The notes under the pieces: generated by a model
Told to the model about the DNA's origin: nothing
The model's input: the letters and a program-made list of their open reading frames with translations, nothing else
Database searches by the model: none
Position numbers and translations under genes: made by a program
Shown: positions 35,245 through 43,698 of the stretch, one piece after another
How positions within the stretch are numbered: position 1 is the first letter of the stretch
Layout: every line of letters begins with the position of its first letter
Assembly (NCBI GenBank): GCA_942492635.1
Contig: CALOFP010000001.1
Coordinates: 248,001 to 312,000 of the forward strand
From: CALOFP01 sp942492635
Lineage (GTDB): Bacteria; UBP6; UBA1177; CALOFP01
Reading direction: 5' to 3'
Length of the DNA stretch: 64,000 nucleotides

Positions 35245-36024
35245 TCAATCCCTGAAGATATCGGTCCTGAGAAAACCCATCCTGTCAAAGCCCTTTTTGA
35301 GAGTGAAAAAGAGAACGAGGATGGTTGATAATTCCGATGCGGCGAAGATTGCGAGCATCACGGTCACCTGGTATTTCACCGCGGTTATGGGTGATGCGCC
35401 TCCGAGGATCTGCCCGGTCATCATTCCGGGAAGAAAGACGATTCCTATGGTCGACATGTTGGCAAGGAACGGTCCTAGACCAGCTTTGTAGGATTCCCGG
35501 AGGTAGGGCGGAATGGCTTCGAAAACCGTCGCGCCCATTGTGATCAGGGATGCGAATCCCTCCCAGTCCTTTCTTATGGAACTGAAGAGTCTCTCAAGTG
35601 TCACTATGGATCGGTTCATGCTGTTTCCAAGAAACATTCCGGAGAGCGGAATTAGATATCTGGCATCGAGAACGGGCTCGGGCCTGTAGACTGTGAAAAG
35701 GAACCAGAATAGAACGGTGCAGAGGCTGATCATGAGGGCCGGAAGCGTGTAGCGGTAGATGGAAAAGCGGAGTCCGGAATTTTTTACGAGACTGTAGTTT
35801 GCAACGCAAACCATAAGTATGAGATAGGCGATGTTCAGCGGTCCGCTGTTCCATTTGAAAAGTACGGTGATATAGAGACCGGCGAGAAATAGCTGGAGAC
35901 TCATCCTCATAACACTGACGATCGCGTCCTTGAACAGACCGGGCTGGATAAAGAGTATCACGGCGAAGGGTATTAGCAGGGAGAGGTAGGCGAAAATCAT
36001 TCCTGCGATTTCAACGCTGCCCAT
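35245..36024 (-). CDS. fetB: FetB (UPF0014/YbbM) iron-exporter permease
   Basis: A 259-residue inner-membrane protein, the permease partner of FetA. In E. coli FetAB exports iron and improves resistance to peroxide. ATG 36024 has GGAGG five bases upstream (a GTG six bases earlier overlaps that site). About seven hydrophobic helices; the family signatures IRMSLQLFL-like (here VMRMSLQLFLAGLYI), PLSGMFLGNSMN and LPGMMTGQILGGASP are present. It overlaps fetA by 14 bases and is the last gene of copA-fetA-fetB. Metal specificity in this species is inferred from family. Confidence 0.9.
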   Translation of the reverse strand: MGSVEIAGMIFAYLSLLIPFAVILFIQPGLFKDAIVSVMRMSLQLFLAGLYITVLFKWNSGPLNIAYLILMVCVANYSLVKNSGLRFSIYRYTLPALMISLCTVLFWFLFTVYRPEPVLDARYLIPLSGMFLGNSMNRSIVTLERLFSSIRKDWEGFASLITMGATVFEAIPPYLRESYKAGLGPFLANMSTIGIVFLPGMMTGQILGGASPITAVKYQVTVMLAIFAASELSTILVLFFTLKKGFDRMGFLRTDIFRD

Positions 36025-36667
36025 TTTCACCTCCCGCTATTTCACCTTTTTCAATGACAATTCGCCGGGGAATCCGCTCCGACCATTCGGGATCGTGACT
36101 TACTGCAATCACCGTCATATCTTTAATGGAATCGATGTAATCCATCACCCTCATGCGGTTATCCCGATCCATCGCGGACGTTACCTCATCGAGAAGATAT
36201 ATCTTCCGCTTGAGCAGAAAGGCTCTTATGAGGGCGATCCGCTGCCGCTCACCGCCGGAAAGAAGCTTCATGGGACTTTTCAAAAGATCCCGGGAGAGGG
36301 AAAATCTGTCCATCATTTCATAAATGTAATCGGAATCCGGTTTTATATGCCTGTTCATCCTGAATGTGAAAGGGAATAGAAGGAAACGCTCTGCGGATTC
36401 ATCCCCGGGGAAGAAGATGCTCTGCGGAACGTAGCAGATAAGCTCCCTGATTTTCACCATATTTTCAGGATTTACGGAAAAACTGTTTACGTAAACGCTT
36501 CCCTTGACGGGAAGAATCATTCCCACAACTGTTTTTAGAATTGTACTTTTCCCCGAACCGGAGGGTCCGGAAAGAAGGATCCGTTCACCTGATGAAAGTG
36601 AGAGATTGATATTTTTAACTATCTCCTTTTCTCCGGCGACTACGCTTACGGAATCGAATTTAATCAA
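36011..36667 (-). CDS. fetA: FetA ABC transporter ATP-binding protein
   Basis: A 218-residue ABC ATPase. Walker A GPSGSGKST (about 34-42), signature LSGGERQR (about 138-145), Walker B KIYLLDEVTSAMD (about 155-167) and the switch His in AVSHDPEW. The start is TTG 36667 with GGAGG five bases upstream. It lies 30 bases downstream of copA and overlaps fetB, which carries the membrane part. The specific pairing with an UPF0014 permease is what identifies FetA rather than a generic ATPase. Confidence 0.9.
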   Translation of the reverse strand: MIKFDSVSVVAGEKEIVKNINLSLSSGERILLSGPSGSGKSTILKTVVGMILPVKGSVYVNSFSVNPENMVKIRELICYVPQSIFFPGDESAERFLLFPFTFRMNRHIKPDSDYIYEMMDRFSLSRDLLKSPMKLLSGGERQRIALIRAFLLKRKIYLLDEVTSAMDRDNRMRVMDYIDSIKDMTVIAVSHDPEWSERIPRRIVIEKGEIAGGENGQR

Positions 36668-36697
36668 CTAACCCTCCGTTTTAAATTCAGGAATATG

Positions 36698-38902
36698 CTA
36701 CCTGTCGTTTGAAGCAATCCTCTTAATTTTGGGAACGTAACTTTTAAGCATAAGTGAAAGTGTCACCACTGTGACGGAACTCATGGCCATGGCGAGTCCG
36801 GCAAGTTCCGGTTTAAATGTGAAATCGAAAATCGGTCGGAGCATTCCTGCGGCAAGAGGAATGAGAAGTGTATTGTAGGCAAATGCCCAAAAGAGATTCT
36901 GCCTGATTCTGCTCATAACCTTGCGGCTCAGCTGGATTGCCGCAACTCCGTCGGAAATTTTATCGCCCATTATCACCATTTCGCCGCTTTCGACCGCGAT
37001 ATCGCTTCCTCCTCCCATCGCTATTCCGATGTCGGCTACTGCGAGGGCCGGTGCGTCGTTTATTCCGTCGCCCATGAAGACCACTTTTTTTCCTGCCTCC
37101 TTGAGTTCTTTCACCTTTTCCGCCTTCTCGCCCGGCATTACACCTGCAAAAACGCGGGAAATTCCCACTTTGGACGCTACGACGGATGCGGATTTTTCGT
37201 TGTCTCCGGTAACCATGACCGTCTCTATTCCCATTCTGTGGAGCGACTCCACCGCCATTTTCGCGTCGTCCCGAACGGTGTCGGATATAGCGATTATTCC
37301 GGAAAATTGACCGTCAATTGCAACGTAAACGAGGGTGTAACCCTCCTTTTCAAATTTTTCCGACACATCGTTACCAATATTTTTCAATCCGGATTCACAA
37401 AGAAACTTTTCCGATCCTACGAGAACTTTTCTGCCGTCGACAGTTGCCTCAACTCCCCTGCCCTCGTGGTTTATAAGATTTTCCGGTCTTGAAAGAGAGA
37501 GTTTTTCGGACCTTTTAACAATCGCCTCCGCAAGCGGATGGGTAGCCCCCTTTTCAACGGAGGCTGCGTTGTAGAGAAGCTCCCTCTCGTTCACTCCGTG
37601 GGAAAAAATCTCAACAACTTCTGGTTCCCCCTTAGTAATCGTTCCGGTTTTATCGAAAAGCGCCACGTCCACCTTCTCCGCCTTTTCCAGAGCCTCACCG
37701 TTCCTGATCAGGATTCCCAATTCAGCTCCCCTGCCGAGTCCTACGGTAACAGCTGTCGGAGTGGCGAGGCCGAGGGCGCAGGGACAGGCGATTACAAGGA
37801 CGGAAATCAGAGTGGTGATGGAAAAAAGCAGCGGCTCGTCGAGAATGAAGAACCAGGTACAGAAGGAGAGAATCGCCACCGAAAGGACAAAGGGAATAAA
37901 CCAGGAAACAACCCTGTCGGCAATTCTCTGTACTGGAGGTCTTGATGCCTGGGCCTCCTCCACAAGCCTTATTATCTGGGCAAGTACTGTCTCCCTGCCG
38001 ACCTTGAGAACCTTGAAGTTGAAAAGTCCCTTGCCGTTCAGAGTTCCGCCTGTGACGGATGAACCGGCACGCTTGTGTACGGGAATGGGCTCGCCGGAAA
38101 TCATAGATTCATCGACCCAGCTCTCACCGTTCACAACCTCACCGTCAAGGGGAATACCGCTTCCCGGTTTTACGACGACGATGTCACCGGGGAAGACACT
38201 GTCGACCGGAACTTCACTCTCAACTCCGTCCTTCAGGACGATCGCCGTTTTGGGTCTCAATTCGATAAGTTTCTTTATCGCATCCGATGTGCGTCCTTTA
38301 GCCCTCTGCTCAAGATATTTTCCAAGCATCAGAAAGGCGCTGAGCATGATCGCAGTGTCGAAAAACAGGAAATCCCTGGTCAGAACAAACCTGAATGTCG
38401 CCATGACCGAGGCGATGTATGCGGTAACGATTCCCATGGAGTACATCACTTCCATATTCAGCGTCAGATTTTTAAGCGCGCGGTAGGCCGCCTTCAGAAT
38501 AGGATAGCTTAGAAAAAAGAAAACCGGCGTTCCCACAATAAAGTGAAGCCATGCCATATCCACACCCAGATCAATTTTAAGATGCATCTGGGCCATCATT
38601 GAAAATCCGAAAACAAAACCGACAATTACACGGCGAAGCCTGAAAGCGAGAAGTTTCTTCTTCTCCAACTCAACCTTTTCAGGATCCTCCTGGATTCCGA
38701 TCCAGGTATAACCGGCATCCTCAATACTTTTCTTCAGAATCTCATATGGAATCGGAACTTCTGAAATAATTAAGACCTTTTCGGTGGTAAGATTTATTTC
38801 CGCCGAAGTCACCCCCTCTATTCTCGTAAGCGCGCTCTCGACAGCCTTGGCACACATGGCGCAACTCATGCCGCCCACTCTGATGTATACTTTTTCACCC
38901 AT
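36698..38902 (-). CDS. copA: P1B-type copper-exporting ATPase CopA
   Basis: A 734-residue Cu+ exporter. One N-terminal heavy-metal domain with GMSCAMC (C14, C17); the membrane CPC motif C373-P-C375 that carries Cu+; phosphorylation site D417 in DKTGT; a following THP motif in the nucleotide domain; the hinge GDGINDAP at about 624; and C-terminal membrane helices with YNTLLIP and MAMSSVTVV, whose Tyr-Asn and Met-Ser residues complete the copper site. ATG 38902 follows GGGAGG. It heads a minus-strand operon with fetA and fetB, and faces the DUF302 and copper-chaperone genes. Confidence 0.95.
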   Translation of the reverse strand: MGEKVYIRVGGMSCAMCAKAVESALTRIEGVTSAEINLTTEKVLIISEVPIPYEILKKSIEDAGYTWIGIQEDPEKVELEKKKLLAFRLRRVIVGFVFGFSMMAQMHLKIDLGVDMAWLHFIVGTPVFFFLSYPILKAAYRALKNLTLNMEVMYSMGIVTAYIASVMATFRFVLTRDFLFFDTAIMLSAFLMLGKYLEQRAKGRTSDAIKKLIELRPKTAIVLKDGVESEVPVDSVFPGDIVVVKPGSGIPLDGEVVNGESWVDESMISGEPIPVHKRAGSSVTGGTLNGKGLFNFKVLKVGRETVLAQIIRLVEEAQASRPPVQRIADRVVSWFIPFVLSVAILSFCTWFFILDEPLLFSITTLISVLVIACPCALGLATPTAVTVGLGRGAELGILIRNGEALEKAEKVDVALFDKTGTITKGEPEVVEIFSHGVNERELLYNAASVEKGATHPLAEAIVKRSEKLSLSRPENLINHEGRGVEATVDGRKVLVGSEKFLCESGLKNIGNDVSEKFEKEGYTLVYVAIDGQFSGIIAISDTVRDDAKMAVESLHRMGIETVMVTGDNEKSASVVASKVGISRVFAGVMPGEKAEKVKELKEAGKKVVFMGDGINDAPALAVADIGIAMGGGSDIAVESGEMVIMGDKISDGVAAIQLSRKVMSRIRQNLFWAFAYNTLLIPLAAGMLRPIFDFTFKPELAGLAMAMSSVTVVTLSLMLKSYVPKIKRIASNDR

Positions 38903-38932
38903 TTTAACCTCCCAAAATCGGGTCCGTATCAG

Positions 38933-38962
38933 ATTATAGACAAATCCTGCACCATTTAGAAG
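38933..38962 (-). promoter_or_regulatory. Candidate copA promoter
   Basis: Minus strand: perfect -10 TATAAT (38938-38933) with a weak -35 TTCTAA 18 bases upstream, as expected for a promoter that needs an activator. About 30 bases upstream of ATG 38902. Confidence 0.45.
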
Positions 38963-39090
38963 AATAAGTTAAAACAAACAAAGATTCCTTAACCGACCTT
39001 ACTTCAACAAAACCAAAATCCACCCTACGAGAGGTAGAAGAGAACGCTCCTGCCCAGATCTTGACATCACCACCATAATCAAGCACTTAC

Positions 39091-39153
39091 TTGGGGTCAG
39101 GACTTAATTTTAAACACTTTTTTCCTGCAAAAGCATTTAAAATTAAGTCCCAA
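39091..39153. repeat. REP-like palindrome, copy 3, partly degenerate
   Basis: TTGGGGTCAGGACTTAATTT on the left and GCATTTAAAATTAAGTCC on the right; the terminal GACCCC of the right arm is lost. It sits in the copA/DUF302 divergent region. Confidence 0.8.
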
Positions 39154-39204
39154 TAGCGCTCACATTGAGCAAAGTTCCCCTTTCATCAGGAAACGAAGTT
39201 GGGC

Positions 39205-39210
39205 TATAAT
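39205..39210 (+). promoter_or_regulatory. -10 element for the DUF302 gene
   Basis: Perfect TATAAT, 65 bases upstream of ATG 39275; no good -35 is visible. Confidence 0.4.
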
Positions 39211-39274
39211 TACACTTCGACATAAGAAGCTGAATTTTCATCAAATCCTATTAACGAAAAAGGGAGGAATCACT

Positions 39275-39658
39275 ATGAGCTACTTCTTCAAAAAGACAAA
39301 AGAAATCAATTTCGACCAAGCCGTAACAATGGTCAAGGAGCGCCTGCAGGAGGAGGGGTTCGGAATTCTCACAACCATCGATGTTAGACAGAAATTTAAG
39401 GAAAAATTGGGAATTGAATTCAAGGACTACACAATTCTCGGAGCATGCCATCCGCCCAGCGCAAGAAGGGCAATTGAAGCAGAGGAGGATGTGGGAATAC
39501 TTCTACCCTGCAACGTCTGCGTCTACCAAACCGGTGAAGGCACAGCAATCAGCGTTGTAAAACCGACAGAAGCAATGAGCATGGTGAACAACCCGCAACT
39601 GCGCGAAGTAGCCGAAGAAGTTGAAGAGAGACTTCTCAGAGTTTTTGAGAAAATCTAG
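39275..39658 (+). CDS. DUF302 family protein
   Basis: A 127-residue cytoplasmic protein of the DUF302 family. It has the family features: an early VKERLQEEGFGILTTIDV segment, FKDYTILGACHPPSARRAIE, and LLPCNVCVYQTGEGTAISVV; the two cysteines in CNVC and the Cys-His in GACHP could bind a metal. ATG 39275 follows GGGAGG. The neighbours (CopA opposite, a CopZ-like chaperone 180 bases downstream) support a role in copper or thiol homeostasis, which is inference; biochemical function is not established. Confidence 0.88.
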   Translation: MSYFFKKTKEINFDQAVTMVKERLQEEGFGILTTIDVRQKFKEKLGIEFKDYTILGACHPPSARRAIEAEEDVGILLPCNVCVYQTGEGTAISVVKPTEAMSMVNNPQLREVAEEVEERLLRVFEKI

Positions 39659-39836
39659 AAATCCGGATAATCGGAAGCTCAACAAATATCCAAATCTTAC
39701 CCGATGAGAAAAAGACCTAAATCAAATTCCAAATTCAAAAAAAAGATTCCTATTAATTAAAATTTTTGTCTAAACCGGCACTTCCCGATACAATCGGCAG
39801 CGTAATATTTTGAACCGAAACCATCGGAGGCCGAAA

Positions 39837-40049
39837 ATGAAAAAAGTCGTAAAGATCGAAGGAATGAGCTGCAACCACTGTGTAATGAGAGTAAAAAAGG
39901 CACTCAGTGAAATCTCCGGAGTAACCGAAGTGGTAGTCGAGCTGGAAAACAGGCGAGCAATCGTCACCTGTGAAGGAAAGGTAGAAGAGAGCACCCTTAA
40001 AGAAACCGTCGAAAAACTCGGCTTCAAGGTTCTAGATATCACCAACTAA
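39837..40049 (+). CDS. CopZ-like copper chaperone (heavy-metal-associated domain)
   Basis: A 70-residue single HMA domain: MKKVVKIEGMSCNHCVMRVK with the CxxC metal site (C12, C15), then the usual beta-alpha-beta-beta-alpha-beta order ending KLGFKVLDITN. ATG 39837 has GGAGG six bases upstream; the nine-codon frame extension before it has no site. It probably passes Cu+ to CopA encoded across the divergent region. The REP-like palindrome starts 14 bases after its stop. Confidence 0.9.
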   Translation: MKKVVKIEGMSCNHCVMRVKKALSEISGVTEVVVELENRRAIVTCEGKVEESTLKETVEKLGFKVLDITN

Positions 40050-40062
40050 ATCGAACACATAC

Positions 40063-40136
40063 TTGGGGTCAGGACTTAATTTTAAATACTTTTCAGGCTC
40101 TGTGGATAAGTATTTAAAATTAAGTCCTGACCCCAA
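40063..40136. repeat. REP-like palindrome, copy 4 (29-base arms)
   Basis: Arms 40063-40091 and 40108-40136 are perfect complements starting TTGGGGTCAGGACTTAATTT, with a 16-base loop. It fills the space between the convergent chaperone and AI-2E genes, where it may serve both as a terminator. Confidence 0.85.
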
Positions 40137-40139
40137 ATT

Positions 40140-41177
40140 CTATTCGTCGCCGCTTCCGAGGATAACTGAGATGAATCTGAGTGATTCTATTCGGTCGAAG
40201 ATGAGTTTCAGAAGAACCATCATCGGTACGGAGAGAAGCATTCCCGGTATTCCCCAGATGTAACCCCACAGTACAAGTCCGAATATTACCGATAGAGTAT
40301 TCAAGCGAAGTTTGTTTCCCATCACTTTGGGTTCGATTATGTTGCCCATGGTCATCTGAAGTCCGAGAAGCAGTGCGAAGATGGCGGTCGGCTGAACAAG
40401 GGAATCGAACTGGATGAGGGCGATGAGGATGGGCGGAACAACAGCGATTATCGATCCGATAGAGGGAATGAAGTTGAGAAGAAATGTCATCATTGCGAAA
40501 AGAAATGCAAACTTCAATCCGAAAATTGCGAGAACTATCCATGTGACAACTCCCGTCAGCAGGCTTATTCCGCTTTTTATTGAGACGTAGGAAACAATCG
40601 ATTTTCTTACTGTATCGATACTTCCTGAAATATCACTGTCCGGAAGCGTTTTTTCAAGCTGTTTTGTAAAATTTTTATAGTTGGTTATTCCGGAAAGAAG
40701 TACGACAAAGTAGAGTGAGAACATGAAGAATGATCCGGCGAACTGTGAAACTTTCTTTGCAACGCTTCCGGCGGTCCTTGCAACGATTCCCTTGTTGAGA
40801 AGGTCTACAAGCCCCTCCTTCAAGGCTGTAAAATCGATCGAGAGAGAGAATGTGGAGTTTATCATCTCCAATGCTTTGGTTGTCTTTTCCACAATCTTCG
40901 TCGTCAAAAACGGAAGTTCTGTTCCTATCTCGGAGATGGAATGAAAAACAACGTAAAAAAGAATAAAGAGGAAGATGAGTACGACCGCTGAGAGTATTGG
41001 AATAAAAAGCTTCTTTGGAACTTTGAATTTTTCCAGCTTGTGAATTACGGGAACAAATAAAGAAGCCGTAAATATTGCCAGAACAAGCGGTACGAGAATT
41101 GCCGACAGTTGAATAAAAAGATAAAAAATGAGAACTATAAGAAACAGTATAAGTATAGGCTTCACACCCTTTTCCAT
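40140..41177 (-). CDS. AI-2E family transporter (UPF0118/PerM-like)
   Basis: A 345-residue inner-membrane protein of the AI-2E exporter family, with about seven or eight hydrophobic helices, an amphipathic central region (about 85-150) and the family segments FLLNFIPSIGSIIAVVPP, IIEPKVMGNKLRLNTLSV and GYIWGIPGMLLSVPMM. Members export the autoinducer AI-2, or act as ion antiporters or transporters of other solutes; the family name does not fix the substrate. ATG 41177 has GGAG about nine bases upstream. It appears monocistronic. Confidence 0.9.
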   Translation of the reverse strand: MEKGVKPILILFLIVLIFYLFIQLSAILVPLVLAIFTASLFVPVIHKLEKFKVPKKLFIPILSAVVLIFLFILFYVVFHSISEIGTELPFLTTKIVEKTTKALEMINSTFSLSIDFTALKEGLVDLLNKGIVARTAGSVAKKVSQFAGSFFMFSLYFVVLLSGITNYKNFTKQLEKTLPDSDISGSIDTVRKSIVSYVSIKSGISLLTGVVTWIVLAIFGLKFAFLFAMMTFLLNFIPSIGSIIAVVPPILIALIQFDSLVQPTAIFALLLGLQMTMGNIIEPKVMGNKLRLNTLSVIFGLVLWGYIWGIPGMLLSVPMMVLLKLIFDRIESLRFISVILGSGDE

Positions 41178-41448
41178 CGGAACATCTCCTTGAATTGTTT
41201 CATCCGAAGTATATGGAGACGCAACAGAAAATCAAACTTTGATACAAAATCCCAATGAACATCCATGCGATTCATTAACATTACAGGTTTTCCAGTGAAA
41301 TAAGTCCACAAAAGTCCATCAAAAAAACAGTGAAAAAGTAAGTTCAACTTAACTATTCTTTTTATTTTCTATAAAATTTTTTAATAATATCCGCATCATC
41401 CGGTTACTAAAGGTTTACTTTTATCCATATTTTTTGGAGGGATTACAG

Positions 41449-43221
41449 ATGAAAAGGTTTTTAATTCCATTTTTGATTATTTTTTCACTCTTTATCATCG
41501 CCTGCGGCGATTCCGGCGAGGAAAATGAGAGTACAGGCAAATCTTCAACCGGTGCCGACGAAACAGATACCGGATCGGCAGGTTCAAACGACCAGGCAGC
41601 ACCGGGCGGGGACACATCCTCAGATTCGTCAGGCTCCGGTGGACAAGGTGATACCGGAAGCAACGGTTCAACGGGCGATGAAGGATCATCAGGCAACAAG
41701 GATGACGGCAGCGGTAACAATGACGCGGGCGACAGCGCGGCTGAAGAACCGGGAGAACCGGAGGGTGACCAGGCCGGTGATACTGGGGACAATGGAAAAC
41801 TTGTCGAAAATCCGTTCGTCGACACTTCGGAGGAGCCTGTATCCACATTCTCTATCGATGTGGACACCGCTTCCTACACTCTCATAAGAAACTACCTTCT
41901 CCAGTACAACCAGATGCCACCCGTGGAGAGGGTGAGAATCGAGGAGATGATTAACTATTTTGACTACAGCTATCCACAGCCTCAGGACGACCGTCCATTC
42001 TCCGTAACAATGGAGATGTCGGCTTCTCCGTGGAAGGATAATGCAAGTCTCGTGATGATAGGACTTCAGGGAAAGGAAGTAGACAAGGAACAACTTCCCG
42101 CAAGCAACCTCGTTTTTCTTATTGATGTCAGCGGATCCATGTCGGCAAACAACAAGCTTCCCCTTCTCAAGAAATCCTTCTTGATGCTTGTAGATCGCCT
42201 TTCGGAAAAGGACACCGTTTCAATCGTAACCTATGCGGGTTCGGCGGGAGTCGTTCTCGATTCCGTAACCTGCGACCAGAAGGATAAAATCAAAGAGGCG
42301 CTTACAAACCTCCAGTCCGGAGGTTCAACCGCAGGCGCGGAAGGAATCATCACCGCCTACGAGATTGCCGAGAAAAACCTGAAAAACGACGGCAACAACA
42401 GGATAATTCTCGCCACGGACGGTGATTTCAACGTAGGACCGTCAAGCGACGAGGAGCTTGAAAACCTTATAATCGAAAAACGGGACAAGGGAATTTTCCT
42501 CACAATTCTCGGATTCGGTATGGGTAACTACCAGGACGGCAAGATGGAGACAATTGCGGATAAAGGCAATGGCAACTACTTCTACATCGACACGGAAAAG
42601 GAAGCGGAGAAGGTTTTCCTCCACGATCTCACCGGAAACCTCTTCACAATCGCAAAAGATGTCAAACTGCAGGTTGAGTTCAATCCGGCAAAAATCAAAG
42701 AATACAGGCTGATAGGCTATGAAAACAGGGTAATGCCGAACCAGGACTTCGACGACGATACAAAGGACGCGGGTGAAATCGGTTCGGGACACAGAGTTAC
42801 GGCATTCTACGAAGTAATTCTTCAGAAAGAATCACCGGAACCGAGAGACGTAGAGGTGACGGATTCCGATACGGAGATCAGCGACGACGACAACATAGGA
42901 GAGGACTTCAAACCTGTAGAATTCAATGAAAACGAGTACATTCAGCTGAGAATGCGCTACAAGGAACCGGATCAGGATATAAGCAAGTACTTCGATAGGA
43001 TGATGACAGGTGACGAAATCACTGCTGAAATGTCGGATAACATGGGATTCGCCTCCTCGGTAATTGAATTCGGAATGCTTCTGAGAAGATCGGAATTTAA
43101 GGAGAATTCATCTTATGACAACGCCTACGAGCGTGCTGAAAAGTACATCGGCGACGATATCTTCGGATTCAGGAGTGAGTTTCTGGAAATGATAACAAGA
43201 GCAAAAAAGCTTGATAACTAG
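41449..43221 (+). CDS. YfbK-like von Willebrand factor A domain lipoprotein
   Basis: A 590-residue lipoprotein. ATG 41449 follows GGAGG by eight bases; lipobox IIACG. A Gly/Ser/Asp-rich linker (about 20-125) is followed by the YfbK N-terminal domain (FSIDVDTASYTLIRNYLLQ), a VWA domain with the MIDAS motif DVSGSMSAN (about 228-236), and a C-terminal DUF3520-type region (about 410-590: ISKYFDRMMTGDE, ASSVIEFGMLLRRSEF). It probably binds partners through a metal at MIDAS on the periplasmic or surface face. An unusual inserted acidic stretch (TDSDTEISDDDNIGEDF) precedes the C-terminal part. Function is unknown. Confidence 0.88.
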   Translation: MKRFLIPFLIIFSLFIIACGDSGEENESTGKSSTGADETDTGSAGSNDQAAPGGDTSSDSSGSGGQGDTGSNGSTGDEGSSGNKDDGSGNNDAGDSAAEEPGEPEGDQAGDTGDNGKLVENPFVDTSEEPVSTFSIDVDTASYTLIRNYLLQYNQMPPVERVRIEEMINYFDYSYPQPQDDRPFSVTMEMSASPWKDNASLVMIGLQGKEVDKEQLPASNLVFLIDVSGSMSANNKLPLLKKSFLMLVDRLSEKDTVSIVTYAGSAGVVLDSVTCDQKDKIKEALTNLQSGGSTAGAEGIITAYEIAEKNLKNDGNNRIILATDGDFNVGPSSDEELENLIIEKRDKGIFLTILGFGMGNYQDGKMETIADKGNGNYFYIDTEKEAEKVFLHDLTGNLFTIAKDVKLQVEFNPAKIKEYRLIGYENRVMPNQDFDDDTKDAGEIGSGHRVTAFYEVILQKESPEPRDVEVTDSDTEISDDDNIGEDFKPVEFNENEYIQLRMRYKEPDQDISKYFDRMMTGDEITAEMSDNMGFASSVIEFGMLLRRSEFKENSSYDNAYERAEKYIGDDIFGFRSEFLEMITRAKKLDN

Positions 43222-43698
43222 ATAACTTCAATATCTTAAAAAGGTTAGGAAAAAAACATTTATAGTTTCACTCTTTCTCAAGAATGAATTAATCACACAA
43301 GCAATTTTCTACTGACCACTCCGATTTCAAATCAATCGACAGAACCATACACAACCCCGTTATCTTTAAACATTTCCCCAAAGCATTTACCCCCCCGAAC
43401 CCGAACCGTGCTCCTTTTGTGGCAGGTGTGCACAATAGAAGACCGCCACCTTAAGGCACATGACCTAACCATCTGTATTTTTTTCCATTTTTACTACACA
43501 ACCAAAAAACCGTCCTTTAAGGCACACCACTGTATCTTTTCATAAAAAACTTAACCCAATGAAATCTCATAAGAATAAAAACCACAACCCTTCTGGCAAG
43601 GAGTTTGCTTCTATAGAGCCGGTATTTATAAATTGTCGTGCATCATTCGAACTTAGTGGGTTTCGTCATGCACATTATTACTATTTTGGAGGGATTAA
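43222..43698. other. Leader region of the 706-residue lipoprotein gene, shared with 47302 gene
   Basis: From about 43385 to 43698 it resembles 47025-47301 upstream of the other Cys-rich lipoprotein. Shared pieces are a C-run followed by CGA-CCC, CTCCTTTTGTGGCAGGTG, GCACATGACCT, and GGCAAG-N3-TTTGCTTC-ATAGAG (43595-43618). No frame. It may hold a common promoter and leader. Confidence 0.5.

Larger units (their letters stand above)
38903..39274. other. Divergent intergenic region between copA and the DUF302 gene, 372 bases
   Basis: Contains candidate promoters in both directions (38933-38962 minus; 39205-39210 plus) and the degenerate palindrome at 39091-39153 between them. No gene seen. Confidence 0.7.
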
